A DNA stretch of 64,000 nucleotides. Source: Anaerolineae bacterium (GTDB lineage Bacteria > Chloroflexota > Anaerolineae > Anaerolineales > UBA4823). Below are positions 46,499-56,653 of this stretch, in pieces. The position numbers and the translations under genes are program-made. The notes under the pieces were generated by a model, which was given only the letters and a program-made list of their open reading frames with translations, was not told where the DNA came from and did not search any database. Location of the stretch: the NCBI GenBank assembly GCA_003327455.1, contig QOQU01000001.1, forward strand, positions 384,337-448,336, in the 5' to 3' direction. Position 1 is the stretch's first letter; every line of letters begins with the position of its first letter.

Positions 46499-47704
46499 GG
46501 TCTGCTCCTGGGGCTTTTGATAGAGTGGGTTTTGCTCAAGGAAAGCGAGTAATGTTCTGATCACTTGCTTCAACATTTCCGGGTCGACCTTATCCAGCGT
46601 GTCATAGATGGTGTGATAGCTCCAGTCCGTCAAGGATTTTCCTCCACTTTCTAAACTGATTGCTCGAAAACCGGCCTGACAAAAGGGGGCATAATCGCCA
46701 CTGCGCAGGGTGTGCCACAGCGGCTGCAAGGAAGGATTCGCCAGAAGGAAAGCCTGTTGTAATTCCCGGTCTGTGTAAAGGGGATTGAAGACGCCCTCTT
46801 TGGCAACATAGTATAAGACTTCCCCTTTTCCCACCATGTCCACGCAGACCACAGCGGTTGTATTCGCCCACTCGGGATGCGCCTTGACAAAATCGCGCCC
46901 TCCAAAAAGGCCATTTTCTTCAGCAGTGGTGAAAAGGAAGGCGATGGCTTGCTGTGAAAGTGCCTGTTTTGCCAGTTCTTCGGCAAGGACTAACAAAACC
47001 GCCACGCCGGAGGCGTTATCATTGGCGCCTGGTGAGTATGCAGCCTCCTCTGCCGGAGCTTGAATCAGTTGTAAGCCGATCAGCCACAGGCCTCCCAGGC
47101 TACCGAGGGTGGCAACGGTGTATCGTAAGCCCTCCGCGACCTGCCATCCCCACGCTTGCAGAAGCGTCAGGGCAAAGATCATCCAGGCGAAGCGCTGCAG
47201 GATATCGAGGGTGCGGCTATACAGGCGCAACAGCCAGGGGTGATGCAACGGCACGGCGGACGCCGTATCAATATGGGCACAGAATAATAAAGCTGGCGGC
47301 TCTGGTTGTTGCCCTTCAGGCCGGGCTAACAAATTTTCGCCGGCGCGGCTAGGTTTGCGATTTTGCACCCACCATCGTGACCACTGGGGCAAGATCATAA
47401 AGAAAAAAGGCAAAGTCAGCGCAAACCATGGAAACCCGCGACTCACCCAACCGGCTATCCCCAGTGCCACCGCCCCCAGCAAATAAGGTAAATTGAGACG
47501 CGGGGTCGGCGCAAATGCGACCGCTTCCCGCTGCACCTCATACCCCCAACCGCTCAAAAGACCACTCACATAATCCAGGGCTTGCCGTTCGGCGGAACTG
47601 CCGCTTGGTCGTGCTCCAATCTTGCTGGCTAAGACCTCAATATGGGTCAAAGCCCGCCGAGCGCACAGCTCAGCCCGTTCAGGGGTGGATGGCGACCAGG
47701 ACAT
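46454..47704 (-). CDS. M28-family metallopeptidase, membrane protein
   Basis: A 416-residue zinc peptidase of the M28 aminopeptidase fold. Metal-binding motifs are LLFCAHIDTASAVP, SPGANDNASGVAVLLVLAEE and LFTTAEENGLFGGRDFV, with the late Asp/His in TDWSYHTIYDTLDKVDP. Two hydrophobic regions near residues 75-110 and two near 165-225 suggest it is anchored in the membrane. The ATG at 47704 (MSWSPST) is preferred to a longer frame because family similarity begins after it; the start overlaps the preceding gene by 26 bases. Confidence 0.85.
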   Translation of the reverse strand: MSWSPSTPERAELCARRALTHIEVLASKIGARPSGSSAERQALDYVSGLLSGWGYEVQREAVAFAPTPRLNLPYLLGAVALGIAGWVSRGFPWFALTLPFFFMILPQWSRWWVQNRKPSRAGENLLARPEGQQPEPPALLFCAHIDTASAVPLHHPWLLRLYSRTLDILQRFAWMIFALTLLQAWGWQVAEGLRYTVATLGSLGGLWLIGLQLIQAPAEEAAYSPGANDNASGVAVLLVLAEELAKQALSQQAIAFLFTTAEENGLFGGRDFVKAHPEWANTTAVVCVDMVGKGEVLYYVAKEGVFNPLYTDRELQQAFLLANPSLQPLWHTLRSGDYAPFCQAGFRAISLESGGKSLTDWSYHTIYDTLDKVDPEMLKQVIRTLLAFLEQNPLYQKPQEQTSIQERQHDPLGDKQ

Positions 47705-48509
47705 AGCGATCCATCGAATAGCGATAGAGCGGCGAATCGAAGCAAAACGCTGCCCGAATTGGAATAGCGGCTTCTTGTAGTAAACGCTGCTGCTCCAGGT
47801 GTTCGGCAAACCCTTGATTGGCAATGATCAATCCCCCGCCGGGTTTCAAACTTTGCCAAGCTGCTGAGAGTAAGGCACGCGGCTGAAAGAGACGCCTGGG
47901 CAAGCCCCAACGCAAATGATCTTCAAGAAAAACGAAGGGGAAGAGCATAAAGATGAGGTCAAAGCGGCCGGGTTGCGCTTCAAACGCTTTTGGAATATAG
48001 GTCACTCCCTTCAACCCTTTGAGATAGGCGTGAGCATGGTCGTATCGCGAATAAAAATCGGCATAAACCCGGAAGGCATCCCGCTCATAACCGAACAGGG
48101 TGACTTTTCTGCCCTGGGGCGCATTGTACCAGCGCAAGATATGATATAAAGCATGCACATAGAACCAATCCGAAGGGCCTACATCCGTGCAGATGAGGGC
48201 ATCTCCCAAATGCACTTCTGCCTTCTGCAAGGCTTGCTCCAACAGAGCAAGGTAGTATAAATTTTCACGGTAAATGCGTGCCCGACTATGGTTATAGAAT
48301 TGATCGAGATGATAGGTTTGGCGTAGATCTAGAGCTATTCGTTCGGCAAGCTGACGTTCAGCGGGAGGCAAATCGGCAAAAAGGTGGTCTTTGGGCTCGT
48401 TCTTCCAATGGATATCGCCTCTCCGCCAGCGAAAAAACTGGCGCAACGGATAATCAGCACCGTTGCGCAGGTTTAGAAAAAAATCTCGCAGGGTTGTCCA
48501 AAAGGACAT
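47679..48509 (-). CDS. SAM-dependent methyltransferase-like protein
   Basis: A 276-residue protein with a Rossmann-type methyltransferase core. ALICTDVGPSDWFYVHALYH is a possible motif I, and AWQSLKPGGGLIIANQGFAE a post-motif III. FDLIFMLFPFVF lies between. The first motif is not classical, so activity is uncertain. It follows the small hypothetical gene at 48520 by about ten bases and overlaps the M28 peptidase start, suggesting a three-gene operon. Confidence 0.65.
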   Translation of the reverse strand: MSFWTTLRDFFLNLRNGADYPLRQFFRWRRGDIHWKNEPKDHLFADLPPAERQLAERIALDLRQTYHLDQFYNHSRARIYRENLYYLALLEQALQKAEVHLGDALICTDVGPSDWFYVHALYHILRWYNAPQGRKVTLFGYERDAFRVYADFYSRYDHAHAYLKGLKGVTYIPKAFEAQPGRFDLIFMLFPFVFLEDHLRWGLPRRLFQPRALLSAAWQSLKPGGGLIIANQGFAEHLEQQRLLQEAAIPIRAAFCFDSPLYRYSMDRYVLVAIHP

Positions 48510-48519
48510 GTACAGCAGG

Positions 48520-48870
48520 TTAATTCTCTTCGCTGTCGTCGTCGAAGCCGATCTCCAGTTCGGCATCCTGAGCTGGAATGCGTAACCAGAGCAGCAGCAT
48601 AGGACCTTCCTCAACCTCAATCGCTCGGGCGGCAATGATCGGCGTCTGTTGTTGCAAACCATCCATTGAGCGATATTCTAAATGCATTGTGCCTTTATTG
48701 CGCCAGGTGTTGTAACAACGCTCAACCAGCGCTGCGCCGTTGAAAGTTCGCAATCGGGTGAAAACCAATGCCGACTGGGTGGGGCCTTCATGGACACCCA
48801 AAGCCCAGCCATCCTGCGCCAGTTCGAAGACAGGGGGAGGCCCCTCGATGATTGTGATTTTATCGTCCAT
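48520..48870 (-). CDS. hypothetical protein with acidic C-terminus
   Basis: A 116-residue, predicted cytoplasmic protein of mixed alpha/beta composition (WALGVHEGPTQSALVFTRLR, GPMLLLWLRIPAQDAELEIG) ending in an Asp/Glu-rich tail. GGAG lies seven bases upstream of the ATG. I do not recognise the family. It is first in a likely operon with the methyltransferase-like gene and M28 peptidase. Confidence 0.7.
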   Translation of the reverse strand: MDDKITIIEGPPPVFELAQDGWALGVHEGPTQSALVFTRLRTFNGAALVERCYNTWRNKGTMHLEYRSMDGLQQQTPIIAARAIEVEEGPMLLLWLRIPAQDAELEIGFDDDSEEN

Positions 48871-49340
48871 ACCAACTCTCCGTATCGAGAATCATACCAC
48901 GAAGTCGCAGGAGGTCGGCAATTTCTTACGAAGATTTTATTGAACGCTTAGGAAATTTTTATAGGTGTAGAGAACATTCATCGCTGGTGGGTATACCATG
49001 TTATTATTGTGAAATTAGCGTTAGCGTTTAGAGAGTTCTAACCAAGTGTTTCCTTGTCCGGGTGGATTACCTTGGTAGGATCGAGTCAGTAAGAAGTAAA
49101 GACAAAGTGGATAGCTCTTGTACAATGGTTATTTATACGAAATGGATATTAACAATCAAAACTAAAGATTTTTTGAACCTCAATTCAATAAAATTACCTC
49201 TCCGCTGAGCGCATCCAAAATCCTTAGCATTGCAGGAAGCAGGCAGCTTTTCTTCGAACTCAGCGGAGTAGCTTTATATAGAGTTCGCAGTCAGAAGTCA
49301 ATGAGGCTTAGGTTTGTAACCACAATTCCCAGTTGCTCTA
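48871..49340. other. 470-base AT-rich stretch without a recognised gene
   Basis: Between the hypothetical gene at 48520 and the 3' end of the pentose-transport operon. It marks the step from the GC-richer left side to the AT-rich cassette. It contains the 49200-49268 inverted repeat and a GTGTAGAG-type AT-rich tract, and no convincing frame. Confidence 0.5.
49200..49268. repeat. 10-bp inverted repeat with 49-base interior
   Basis: CTCCGCTGAG (49200-49209) returns inverted as CTCAGCGGAG (49259-49268). The interior has a smaller GAAG...CTTC pairing. It lies just beyond the 3' end of the pentose operon, about 70 bases after the last stop, and could be a structured 3' end, a small RNA or the trace of an inserted element. 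Confidence 0.5.
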
Positions 49341-49898
49341 TTACTCAACGTTGCGATGTCGATTGACCATTTCCTCTCTTGCAACTCCCAATTTTTCTGC
49401 TAACATCATGACAATCATATCAAAAACGATCAGGAGTGATTGTTCAAACAAGTTTCCCATTAATTGAATGGAGGGTACTACATTATCTTTCCCGTGAAAG
49501 ACACACGCCGGCACCCATAAAACCATATCAGCCATTTCAGGGGTTTTACGATCCGGTGTTCCGGTAACCACTGCCAAAGTTGCCCCTGCCAACTTCCCTT
49601 GTTCAGCAACATAGTGAAGATGTCCAATTTCACCAGACCCAGAGGTCACAATTAAGAGATCATCTTTACCTAATGACGGTGTCGTATCATCCCATATCCA
49701 ATGTACCTCTTTGCCCAGATGCATCAGACGCATAGCGAAAGCACGAGTTGATAAACCTTCTCTGCCTACCCCGATTAGAAAAAGGCGTTTTGCTTTGATG
49801 ATTGCATCCATTAATTGATCGATTTGCCGGGTATCGATGCGTTCGAAGACCTGCTTTAATTCGTCGAGAATTGTTTTATAGTAGTCTTGATATTTCAT
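49341..49898 (-). CDS. SIS-domain sugar isomerase, 6-phospho-3-hexuloisomerase-like
   Basis: A 185-residue SIS-domain enzyme close to PHI, which interconverts 3-hexulose-6-phosphate and fructose-6-phosphate. Landmarks are AKRLFLIGVGREGLSTRAFA, HLGKEVHWIWDDTTPSLGK, LLIVTSGSGEIGHLHYVAEQ and ATLAVVTGTPD. GGAGG lies eight bases before the ATG. The usual partner, hexulose-6-phosphate synthase, is not in the window. It is the last gene of the ABC operon and may handle a phosphorylated sugar of the same pathway. Confidence 0.85.
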   Translation of the reverse strand: MKYQDYYKTILDELKQVFERIDTRQIDQLMDAIIKAKRLFLIGVGREGLSTRAFAMRLMHLGKEVHWIWDDTTPSLGKDDLLIVTSGSGEIGHLHYVAEQGKLAGATLAVVTGTPDRKTPEMADMVLWVPACVFHGKDNVVPSIQLMGNLFEQSLLIVFDMIVMMLAEKLGVAREEMVNRHRNVE

Positions 49899-49953
49899 TG
49901 CTTTTTACCTCCATTTCTTTTCTTACAATAGATCTGTTTTGTACAGGGATTAA

Positions 49954-50982
49954 CTATGGAGAAGAAGCTGCTGTATCCTTGTTCAAAGCTGGATTGCGTG
50001 TTCGTAACCTCCAATGCTCCACCAAAAAATTGATAACCATGACTAAAAGAAGCATAGATCCCCAAATCAATTTCTTTGCGTATGGGGTAAACGCAAACAA
50101 TGTAAATGCGCTTTGTAAAGCCTGAAGGATAAAAATGCCCAAAACAACCCCAATTATCCGCCCTCTTCCTCCTTCTGGTGCAATGCCACCAAGCACCGAA
50201 ACCAGGATTGCCTGGAGTAGATAGGTATCGCCATATCCGACTTTAGCGGAATTGAAGCGTGAAATCATGATGATTGAGGCAAAACCGGCTAACAGTCCAG
50301 AAAGAAAGTATACGCGTACAATCAAGTTCTCATTTCGTAAACCGGCAAACATTGAAGCAATTTTATTTTCCCCATAAAGATAAACACTAACTCCAGTCGA
50401 AGTCTGTTCAAGCATGAAACCTACAACAATACTTGCAAGCACAAATAGTAGAAAGATCAACGGAATATTGGCAATATGCTCACTGCCGATTTTTAGAAAC
50501 ATCTCTGGGAAACCCACGATTCCTTCTCCAGAAGTGATTGCCATGCTAATCCCATTGTAGAATGTCATTGTTCCCAAAGTAGCCAATATAGGCGGGACAG
50601 ACAATTTAGAGATCAACAAGCCGTTGATGAATCCCGCAATCGAAGCTACTGCAAGAGCAACAAGACAAGCGATGACTACAACTCCCGCATCGGGGTAACT
50701 CGTTAAGAAACCAAGTCGACGGGTTAGAACAAATGCCGCCAAAATGCCTGCCAGATTAGCATTGGCTACCACCGATAAATCAATGCCTCCTGTTAGCATG
50801 GTTACAGCCATCGCCAATGCCAGAAATCCAAACTCGGGAATCTGATATCCCATGGATTGGAAATTGTTGAGTGAGAAAAACTGATTACCAAGTAATACCC
50901 ACAGGGTTAGTAAGACACCCAAAGTGATAACGACTAAGATAATTAAAGTTGTTTCATGACGAAGAAATCTTTGGAATCCCAT
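49954..50982 (-). CDS. sugar ABC transporter permease (CUT2/RbsC family), second subunit
   Basis: A 342-residue polytopic membrane permease of the BPD_transp_2 family, with about eight to ten segments. GGIDLSVVANANLAGILAAF, PPILATLGTMTFYNGISMAI and LGGIAPEGGRGRIIGVVLGI are typical of CUT2 permeases. The ATG at 50982 has AAAGG upstream; a TTG at 50997 overlaps the previous stop. It forms the heteromeric pore with the preceding permease. Confidence 0.92.
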   Translation of the reverse strand: MGFQRFLRHETTLIILVVITLGVLLTLWVLLGNQFFSLNNFQSMGYQIPEFGFLALAMAVTMLTGGIDLSVVANANLAGILAAFVLTRRLGFLTSYPDAGVVVIACLVALAVASIAGFINGLLISKLSVPPILATLGTMTFYNGISMAITSGEGIVGFPEMFLKIGSEHIANIPLIFLLFVLASIVVGFMLEQTSTGVSVYLYGENKIASMFAGLRNENLIVRVYFLSGLLAGFASIIMISRFNSAKVGYGDTYLLQAILVSVLGGIAPEGGRGRIIGVVLGIFILQALQSAFTLFAFTPYAKKLIWGSMLLLVMVINFLVEHWRLRTRNPALNKDTAASSP

Positions 50983-50993
50983 CTTCGAGCCTT

Positions 50994-52004
50994 TCAATCA
51001 GAAAATGTTAGATTGCGGCGGCTTTTCAATCTTTGCTGGTATGATGTGATTGAGACACTAATCAACAAAATAACCCCAACAAAGAGATCATTCCAGGATG
51101 AAGAAAGACCTAAGAAGACCAGCGTGGAATATAACAGTTGAATGATCGTGATTCCCAGAATGGTACCTAAGATGGTTCCTTCTCCACCTGTTAATTTTGC
51201 TCCTCCAATAACTGCGGCTGCGATAATTGAAAGTTCAGTGCCTACGAGAGAAACAGGATTAACCCAGCGAACTTCGGCTACATAAACTACCCCCATAATG
51301 CCAGCCAGCAAGCCAACATATGTGTATACAAAGAAACGGATCAGAAACAGATTAAATCCAACCCGTTTGGCAGATTCCTCTGAATTTCCTAAAGCAAATA
51401 TTCCACGGCCTAAGAGTGTGCGGTATAGAATGAACCAGGTCACGAAGATCGCTATCACTACCGGGATAATAAAAGCCGACAGTCCGTAGGTGTTTCCCGA
51501 CGGCGCAACCGCTTCGAATAGCCGGGCTGATCCAAAATTTATGATTGATGAGGGCATTTGACCGGCGTTGATGCTCTTTGTCCCTACCAGAATCGTCATC
51601 AAGCCAAAGAAAACACTTGATGTACCCAGAGTGGCAATAAGCGTTGGAAGTCGAAAAAAATGAATAATCAAAGCATTGATTGCTCCTAAAATAAAACCAA
51701 TTGCCACAGAAACAAGAAACGCGAAAGCTAAACTGTCGATACCGGTTGCCAACATTAGCCTTGCGGAGGCATAACCGCCAAAGATAGCAATTGCTGTAAA
51801 CGAGACATCAATTCCCCCCGATATAAGAACAACAAGAACACCAAGCGCTAAAAGCAATTTCCCTGAGGCTGCTCTCAGGAGATCGAAAAAATTTTCAAAA
51901 CTCAGAAATGCCGGATTCTTAATCGCAACAATGATCGAGTACATTACGATAATGATGACTAGATAAAATTCATTTCGCGTAAAAAACCGTTTTGTCGTTC
52001 TCAT
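50994..52004 (-). CDS. sugar ABC transporter permease (CUT2/RbsC family), first subunit
   Basis: A 336-residue polytopic permease, paralogous to the one downstream. It has GGIDVSFTAIAIFGGYASAR, LPTLIATLGTSSVFFGLMTI and GGAKLTGGEGTILGTILGI. Its ATG overlaps the ATPase stop by four bases (ATGA). Two different permease genes in one CUT2 operon suit an importer with a heterodimeric pore, as in the AI-2/Lsr- or rhamnose-type systems. Confidence 0.92.
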   Translation of the reverse strand: MRTTKRFFTRNEFYLVIIIVMYSIIVAIKNPAFLSFENFFDLLRAASGKLLLALGVLVVLISGGIDVSFTAIAIFGGYASARLMLATGIDSLAFAFLVSVAIGFILGAINALIIHFFRLPTLIATLGTSSVFFGLMTILVGTKSINAGQMPSSIINFGSARLFEAVAPSGNTYGLSAFIIPVVIAIFVTWFILYRTLLGRGIFALGNSEESAKRVGFNLFLIRFFVYTYVGLLAGIMGVVYVAEVRWVNPVSLVGTELSIIAAAVIGGAKLTGGEGTILGTILGITIIQLLYSTLVFLGLSSSWNDLFVGVILLISVSITSYQQRLKSRRNLTFSD

Positions 52005-53536
52005 ACCTCTTCTCTTTTTCTCGAATGACGATTGTTTCCGTTGGTGCTCATCAGGAGTTGAATTCGCCCGCTTACATCAGGCGAGCTTAAGTCTTTTTCG
52101 GACAATTCAGCAACCACTTGTCCATTCCTCAATACCAGTGCCTTATTACAATTAGCTATCAATTCTGGCATTTCATCCGTAATGAGAATGATACCGACAC
52201 CCTTTGCAGCAAAGCTCTGGATAAGCTCATAAATTTCAGCTTTTGAACCAACATCAACTCCCACAGTTGGGCTGTCCAGGATAAAAATACTTGGGTCCGT
52301 CATTGCCCAGCGAGCAAAAATCGTTTTCTGCTGATTGCCTCCCGATAAATTCTGGACAGTTGTTTCCACATCTGGTACTACAATTCGCATTTTTTCGGTT
52401 GCTTGTATACTGTACAAACGTTTAATTTTCTTTCTTATGACTCCTAACTTAGAAACAATTTTTTCTAGCAAAGTTACCGAAATGTTCTCTTCAACGCTCT
52501 TTTTCAAGAACAATCCTTTTGTCTGACGGTCTTCTGGTAAGAGTCCGATCCCGAACCGACGGGCGATAAACGGTGAATCAATTTTGACCGGTTGCCCCTT
52601 GACATAAATTTGACCAGAATCGGGCGGGTTCAACCCAAACAGCGATAATGCCAGCTCGGTGCGCCCAGACCCTAATAGACCGATCAACCCAATTACATCG
52701 CCAGGGTAGAGTTGAAAAGAGATGTTTTCAAAATTGCCTTTTCGAGAGAGATTTTTAACCTCTAATAAGGGAGTGTTGTCCTCAATTTGGCGTTGATACC
52801 TTGGATATTCCACCTTCCGCCCAGTCATGTGGAAGGTTAAGGTTTTGTAATCTAAATCCTGGGGTTTGAAATCCCCAACTTTTCGACCATCCCGTAAGAT
52901 GGTAATAATATCAGCCACTTCGAACACTTCATTGAGCTTATGACTGATAAACACCACCGATAATCCTTTTTGTTTAAGTTCCATGACAATCGAAAGCAAC
53001 CGATCTACTTCAACTTTCGTGAGAGCGGTTGTCGGTTCATCCATAAAAAGGAGCTTTGCATCCAGACTGAGAGCACGGCAGATAGCCACAATTTGTTTAT
53101 TCGCAGTAGAAAGTTCTTCTACCGGTAATGAAAGATCGAGAGAGATGCCAATTTTAGTAAGTTGTTCTTCAGCTGTGTTTTTTATTTCTCTTTGATCAAC
53201 CCAGCGTCTTCCTTGGGCAATTAAGCGATTTATGGCGATGTTTTCAGCAACGCTCAGATGGGGGAATAGCGATAGATCTTGATAAATAACCTGGATACCC
53301 TCGTGAATCGCTTGAATCGGGGAAAGACGTGGATAACGATGTCCATTTAGAATGATCTCGCCTCGATCGGGAGAAATTGCACCAACAACGATTTTGACAA
53401 AAGTTGATTTACCCGAACCATTTTCGCCAACCAAACAGTGAATTTCACCTGGCTTGACGGCAAAGTTAAAGTCCTTCAGGGCATGAACGCCCCCATAAGA
53501 TTTGCTCAATCCTTCAGTAATCAAGATTTCCTGCAT
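52001..53536 (-). CDS. sugar ABC transporter ATP-binding protein (CUT2 family)
   Basis: A 511-residue tandem ATPase that powers pentose or hexose uptake. The first ABC domain has Walker A GENGSGKSTFVK, a degenerate signature (ELSTANKQIVAICRAL) and Walker B KLLFMDEPTTAL. The second has GLLGSGRTELALS as altered Walker A, a canonical NLSGGNQQKTIFARW and FILDSPTVGVDVGSK. This asymmetry is normal for RbsA/XylG-type proteins. The ATG at 53536 is chosen (MQEILITEGLSKSYGG). Confidence 0.93.
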   Translation of the reverse strand: MQEILITEGLSKSYGGVHALKDFNFAVKPGEIHCLVGENGSGKSTFVKIVVGAISPDRGEIILNGHRYPRLSPIQAIHEGIQVIYQDLSLFPHLSVAENIAINRLIAQGRRWVDQREIKNTAEEQLTKIGISLDLSLPVEELSTANKQIVAICRALSLDAKLLFMDEPTTALTKVEVDRLLSIVMELKQKGLSVVFISHKLNEVFEVADIITILRDGRKVGDFKPQDLDYKTLTFHMTGRKVEYPRYQRQIEDNTPLLEVKNLSRKGNFENISFQLYPGDVIGLIGLLGSGRTELALSLFGLNPPDSGQIYVKGQPVKIDSPFIARRFGIGLLPEDRQTKGLFLKKSVEENISVTLLEKIVSKLGVIRKKIKRLYSIQATEKMRIVVPDVETTVQNLSGGNQQKTIFARWAMTDPSIFILDSPTVGVDVGSKAEIYELIQSFAAKGVGIILITDEMPELIANCNKALVLRNGQVVAELSEKDLSSPDVSGRIQLLMSTNGNNRHSRKREEV

Positions 53537-53579
53537 ATATTGATAAACTCCCAATAGTATCCTGACAGTATAAAATTAT

Positions 53580-53610
53580 AACGGCATTACTCTCATCGAG
53601 TAATGCCGTT
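53580..53610 (-). promoter_or_regulatory. intercistronic stem-loop between binding-protein and ATPase genes
   Basis: A perfect 13-bp stem, AACGGCATTACTC with GAGTAATGCCGTT, closes on a five-base loop. It lies between the binding-protein stop and the ATPase start and lacks a long T-run. Such elements stabilise the upstream message or end part of it, giving more binding protein than transporter. A terminator reading is also possible. Confidence 0.7.
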
Positions 53611-53626
53611 ATTAACTTGTTTTATT

Positions 53627-54688
53627 TTAGAATGGATACTGATCAACTGTATCAGGGGTCAGGATCAGAGGGGCGTTACCAAAAATCACATTTCCTTCAA
53701 CGACTACACTCTCATAACCAGGTTTCACAAGATTCATGCCGCTCTCGATCTTTTCGCCAGTCAGGACTTTGTAGGCGATCAAAGCCGAGACGTAACCGGC
53801 ATCCGCAGGTCGCCAGCACTGTCCTTGTACTACCCAGCCTTCCTTGATGTAAGGGCCGGTAACAGAAGGGAGAGCCAGGCCTACAACCTTAATATTCTTG
53901 TTGTTTTTCTCTTTCAGCACCAACCCTTCCATTGTGGTTGAAGATACCGAAGTGCCAAAGAGCCCTTTCAAATTAGGGAATGTCTTAAGGATTTCTTGAA
54001 CTTTATCATAAGCAATTTTTTCGTCGTTCTTATCCTCATAGGGTTGGTCGGAAACAAATTTCATGTTGGGATAATTTTCCTGGACATGCTTCAAGCCTGC
54101 CTCATACCATTGCATATGAGTCTGCATCGTCAGAGCACCGACAAATCCAGTGAATTCACCTTCATAATTCATTGCCTTTGCCAGAGTCTCAAACATCAGG
54201 ACACCAAAGTCCTCATTCCGAAATGCCTCCACATCATAGTCAACAATCGAAGCTAATTGTTGTGCTTCATGACTGACAACCACGATGCCTTTTTCTTTAG
54301 CCTTCTTCAACACTGGTTCCATAGCAGTTGGATCATTCGGTACAACCAGAATGGCATCCACACCTTTTGCAATCAGGTCTTCAACCATCTGGACTTGCTT
54401 AGCCGGATCACCGCCTTCAGGGGCAATTTGGTATGCTTTTACACCATAATCTTTGCCAAATTGCTCAACGCCAGTGCGCATATCATCAAACCAGGAAATT
54501 CCTTCGTGTTTTGCGACCATTACAATTTCCAACTCTTCTGTCGCAGGAGCTTCGGTAGCTTCTGGTTGAGCGGGGGCTTCAGTTGCTACTGGAGGTTGGG
54601 TTTCCGCTGGTGCTTGGGTGGCTGGAGTTGTACATCCGGCCGCAAAGATAGAGATGAGCAGAATTGTTGTCACGATTAGGCGTTTCAT
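53627..54688 (-). CDS. sugar ABC transporter substrate-binding lipoprotein (CUT2 family)
   Basis: A 353-residue periplasmic-binding-fold lipoprotein. The signal sequence ends in a lipobox (IFAAGC, Cys about 19), followed by a Thr/Ala/Pro/Glu-rich linker to about residue 50. The binding domain has VAKHEGISWFDDMRTGVEQF, VQMVEDLIAKGVDAILVVPN and LFGTSVSSTTMEGLVLKEK, as in rhamnose- and AI-2-type proteins. The ATG at 54688 has AAGGAG seven bases upstream. Ligand is unproven; operon context suggests a pentose such as D-lyxose. Confidence 0.91.
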   Translation of the reverse strand: MKRLIVTTILLISIFAAGCTTPATQAPAETQPPVATEAPAQPEATEAPATEELEIVMVAKHEGISWFDDMRTGVEQFGKDYGVKAYQIAPEGGDPAKQVQMVEDLIAKGVDAILVVPNDPTAMEPVLKKAKEKGIVVVSHEAQQLASIVDYDVEAFRNEDFGVLMFETLAKAMNYEGEFTGFVGALTMQTHMQWYEAGLKHVQENYPNMKFVSDQPYEDKNDEKIAYDKVQEILKTFPNLKGLFGTSVSSTTMEGLVLKEKNNKNIKVVGLALPSVTGPYIKEGWVVQGQCWRPADAGYVSALIAYKVLTGEKIESGMNLVKPGYESVVVEGNVIFGNAPLILTPDTVDQYPF

Positions 54689-54802
54689 TTTCTTACTCCT
54701 TTTTAGAAAAAATTTGGGAAGGGAAAGTTCAAATAGTCCAAAAGACATAGTCTCTATATGCGGCACCTCCTTAAGAAGTTTATCTAAATAGCGGCACTCT
54801 TT

Positions 54803-54854
54803 ATGTGGAAACATTTCCACATGAAATTATAATAGAATTTGGTTTAAATTGCAA
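54803..54854 (-). promoter_or_regulatory. promoter and LacI-type operator of the transport operon
   Basis: Minus strand: TTGCAA at 54854-54849, 17-base spacer, TATAAT at 54831-54826. The palindrome ATGTGGAAACATTTCCACAT (54803-54822) covers the transcription start. Its TGGAAA/TTTCCA arms are those of LacI-family operators, so the divergent LacI regulator is its likely reader. Confidence 0.75.
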
Positions 54855-54897
54855 TAGTTTTGCCGTAAAATGGGATTAAATATTGCGATATACAGAA

Positions 54898-54923
54898 AAA
54901 TACATGACTTTTGTCATGTATTT
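54898..54923. repeat. 26-base inverted repeat between the divergent operons
   Basis: AAATACATGAC and GTCATGTATTT, perfect 11-base arms with a TTTT loop, lie midway between the two divergent transcription units. It may be an operator or a short structured element. It is followed by the regulator's -35 box. Confidence 0.55.
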
Positions 54924-54929
54924 TCAACG

Positions 54930-54970
54930 TTGACATCCTCTACAATTCAATATGAAAAGGAATCGTTTCC
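54930..54970 (+). promoter_or_regulatory. promoter and second operator of the LacI-regulator operon
   Basis: TTGACA at 54930-54935, followed at 15 bases by TATGAA (54951-54956). The half-palindrome GGAATCGTTTCC (54959-54970) just after it reads TGGAAACGATTCC on the other strand and resembles the site at 54803-54822. This suggests self-regulation by the LacI protein. Confidence 0.55.
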
Positions 54971-55006
54971 ATTATTTCGTTTTTTCAGTTATAATAAAAA
55001 TCGGAT

Positions 55007-56607
<1,601 letters not shown>

Positions 56608-56653
56608 CGAGTAAATGATTATTCTCTTATCATCTTCGCCCTAGGAGAACAAA

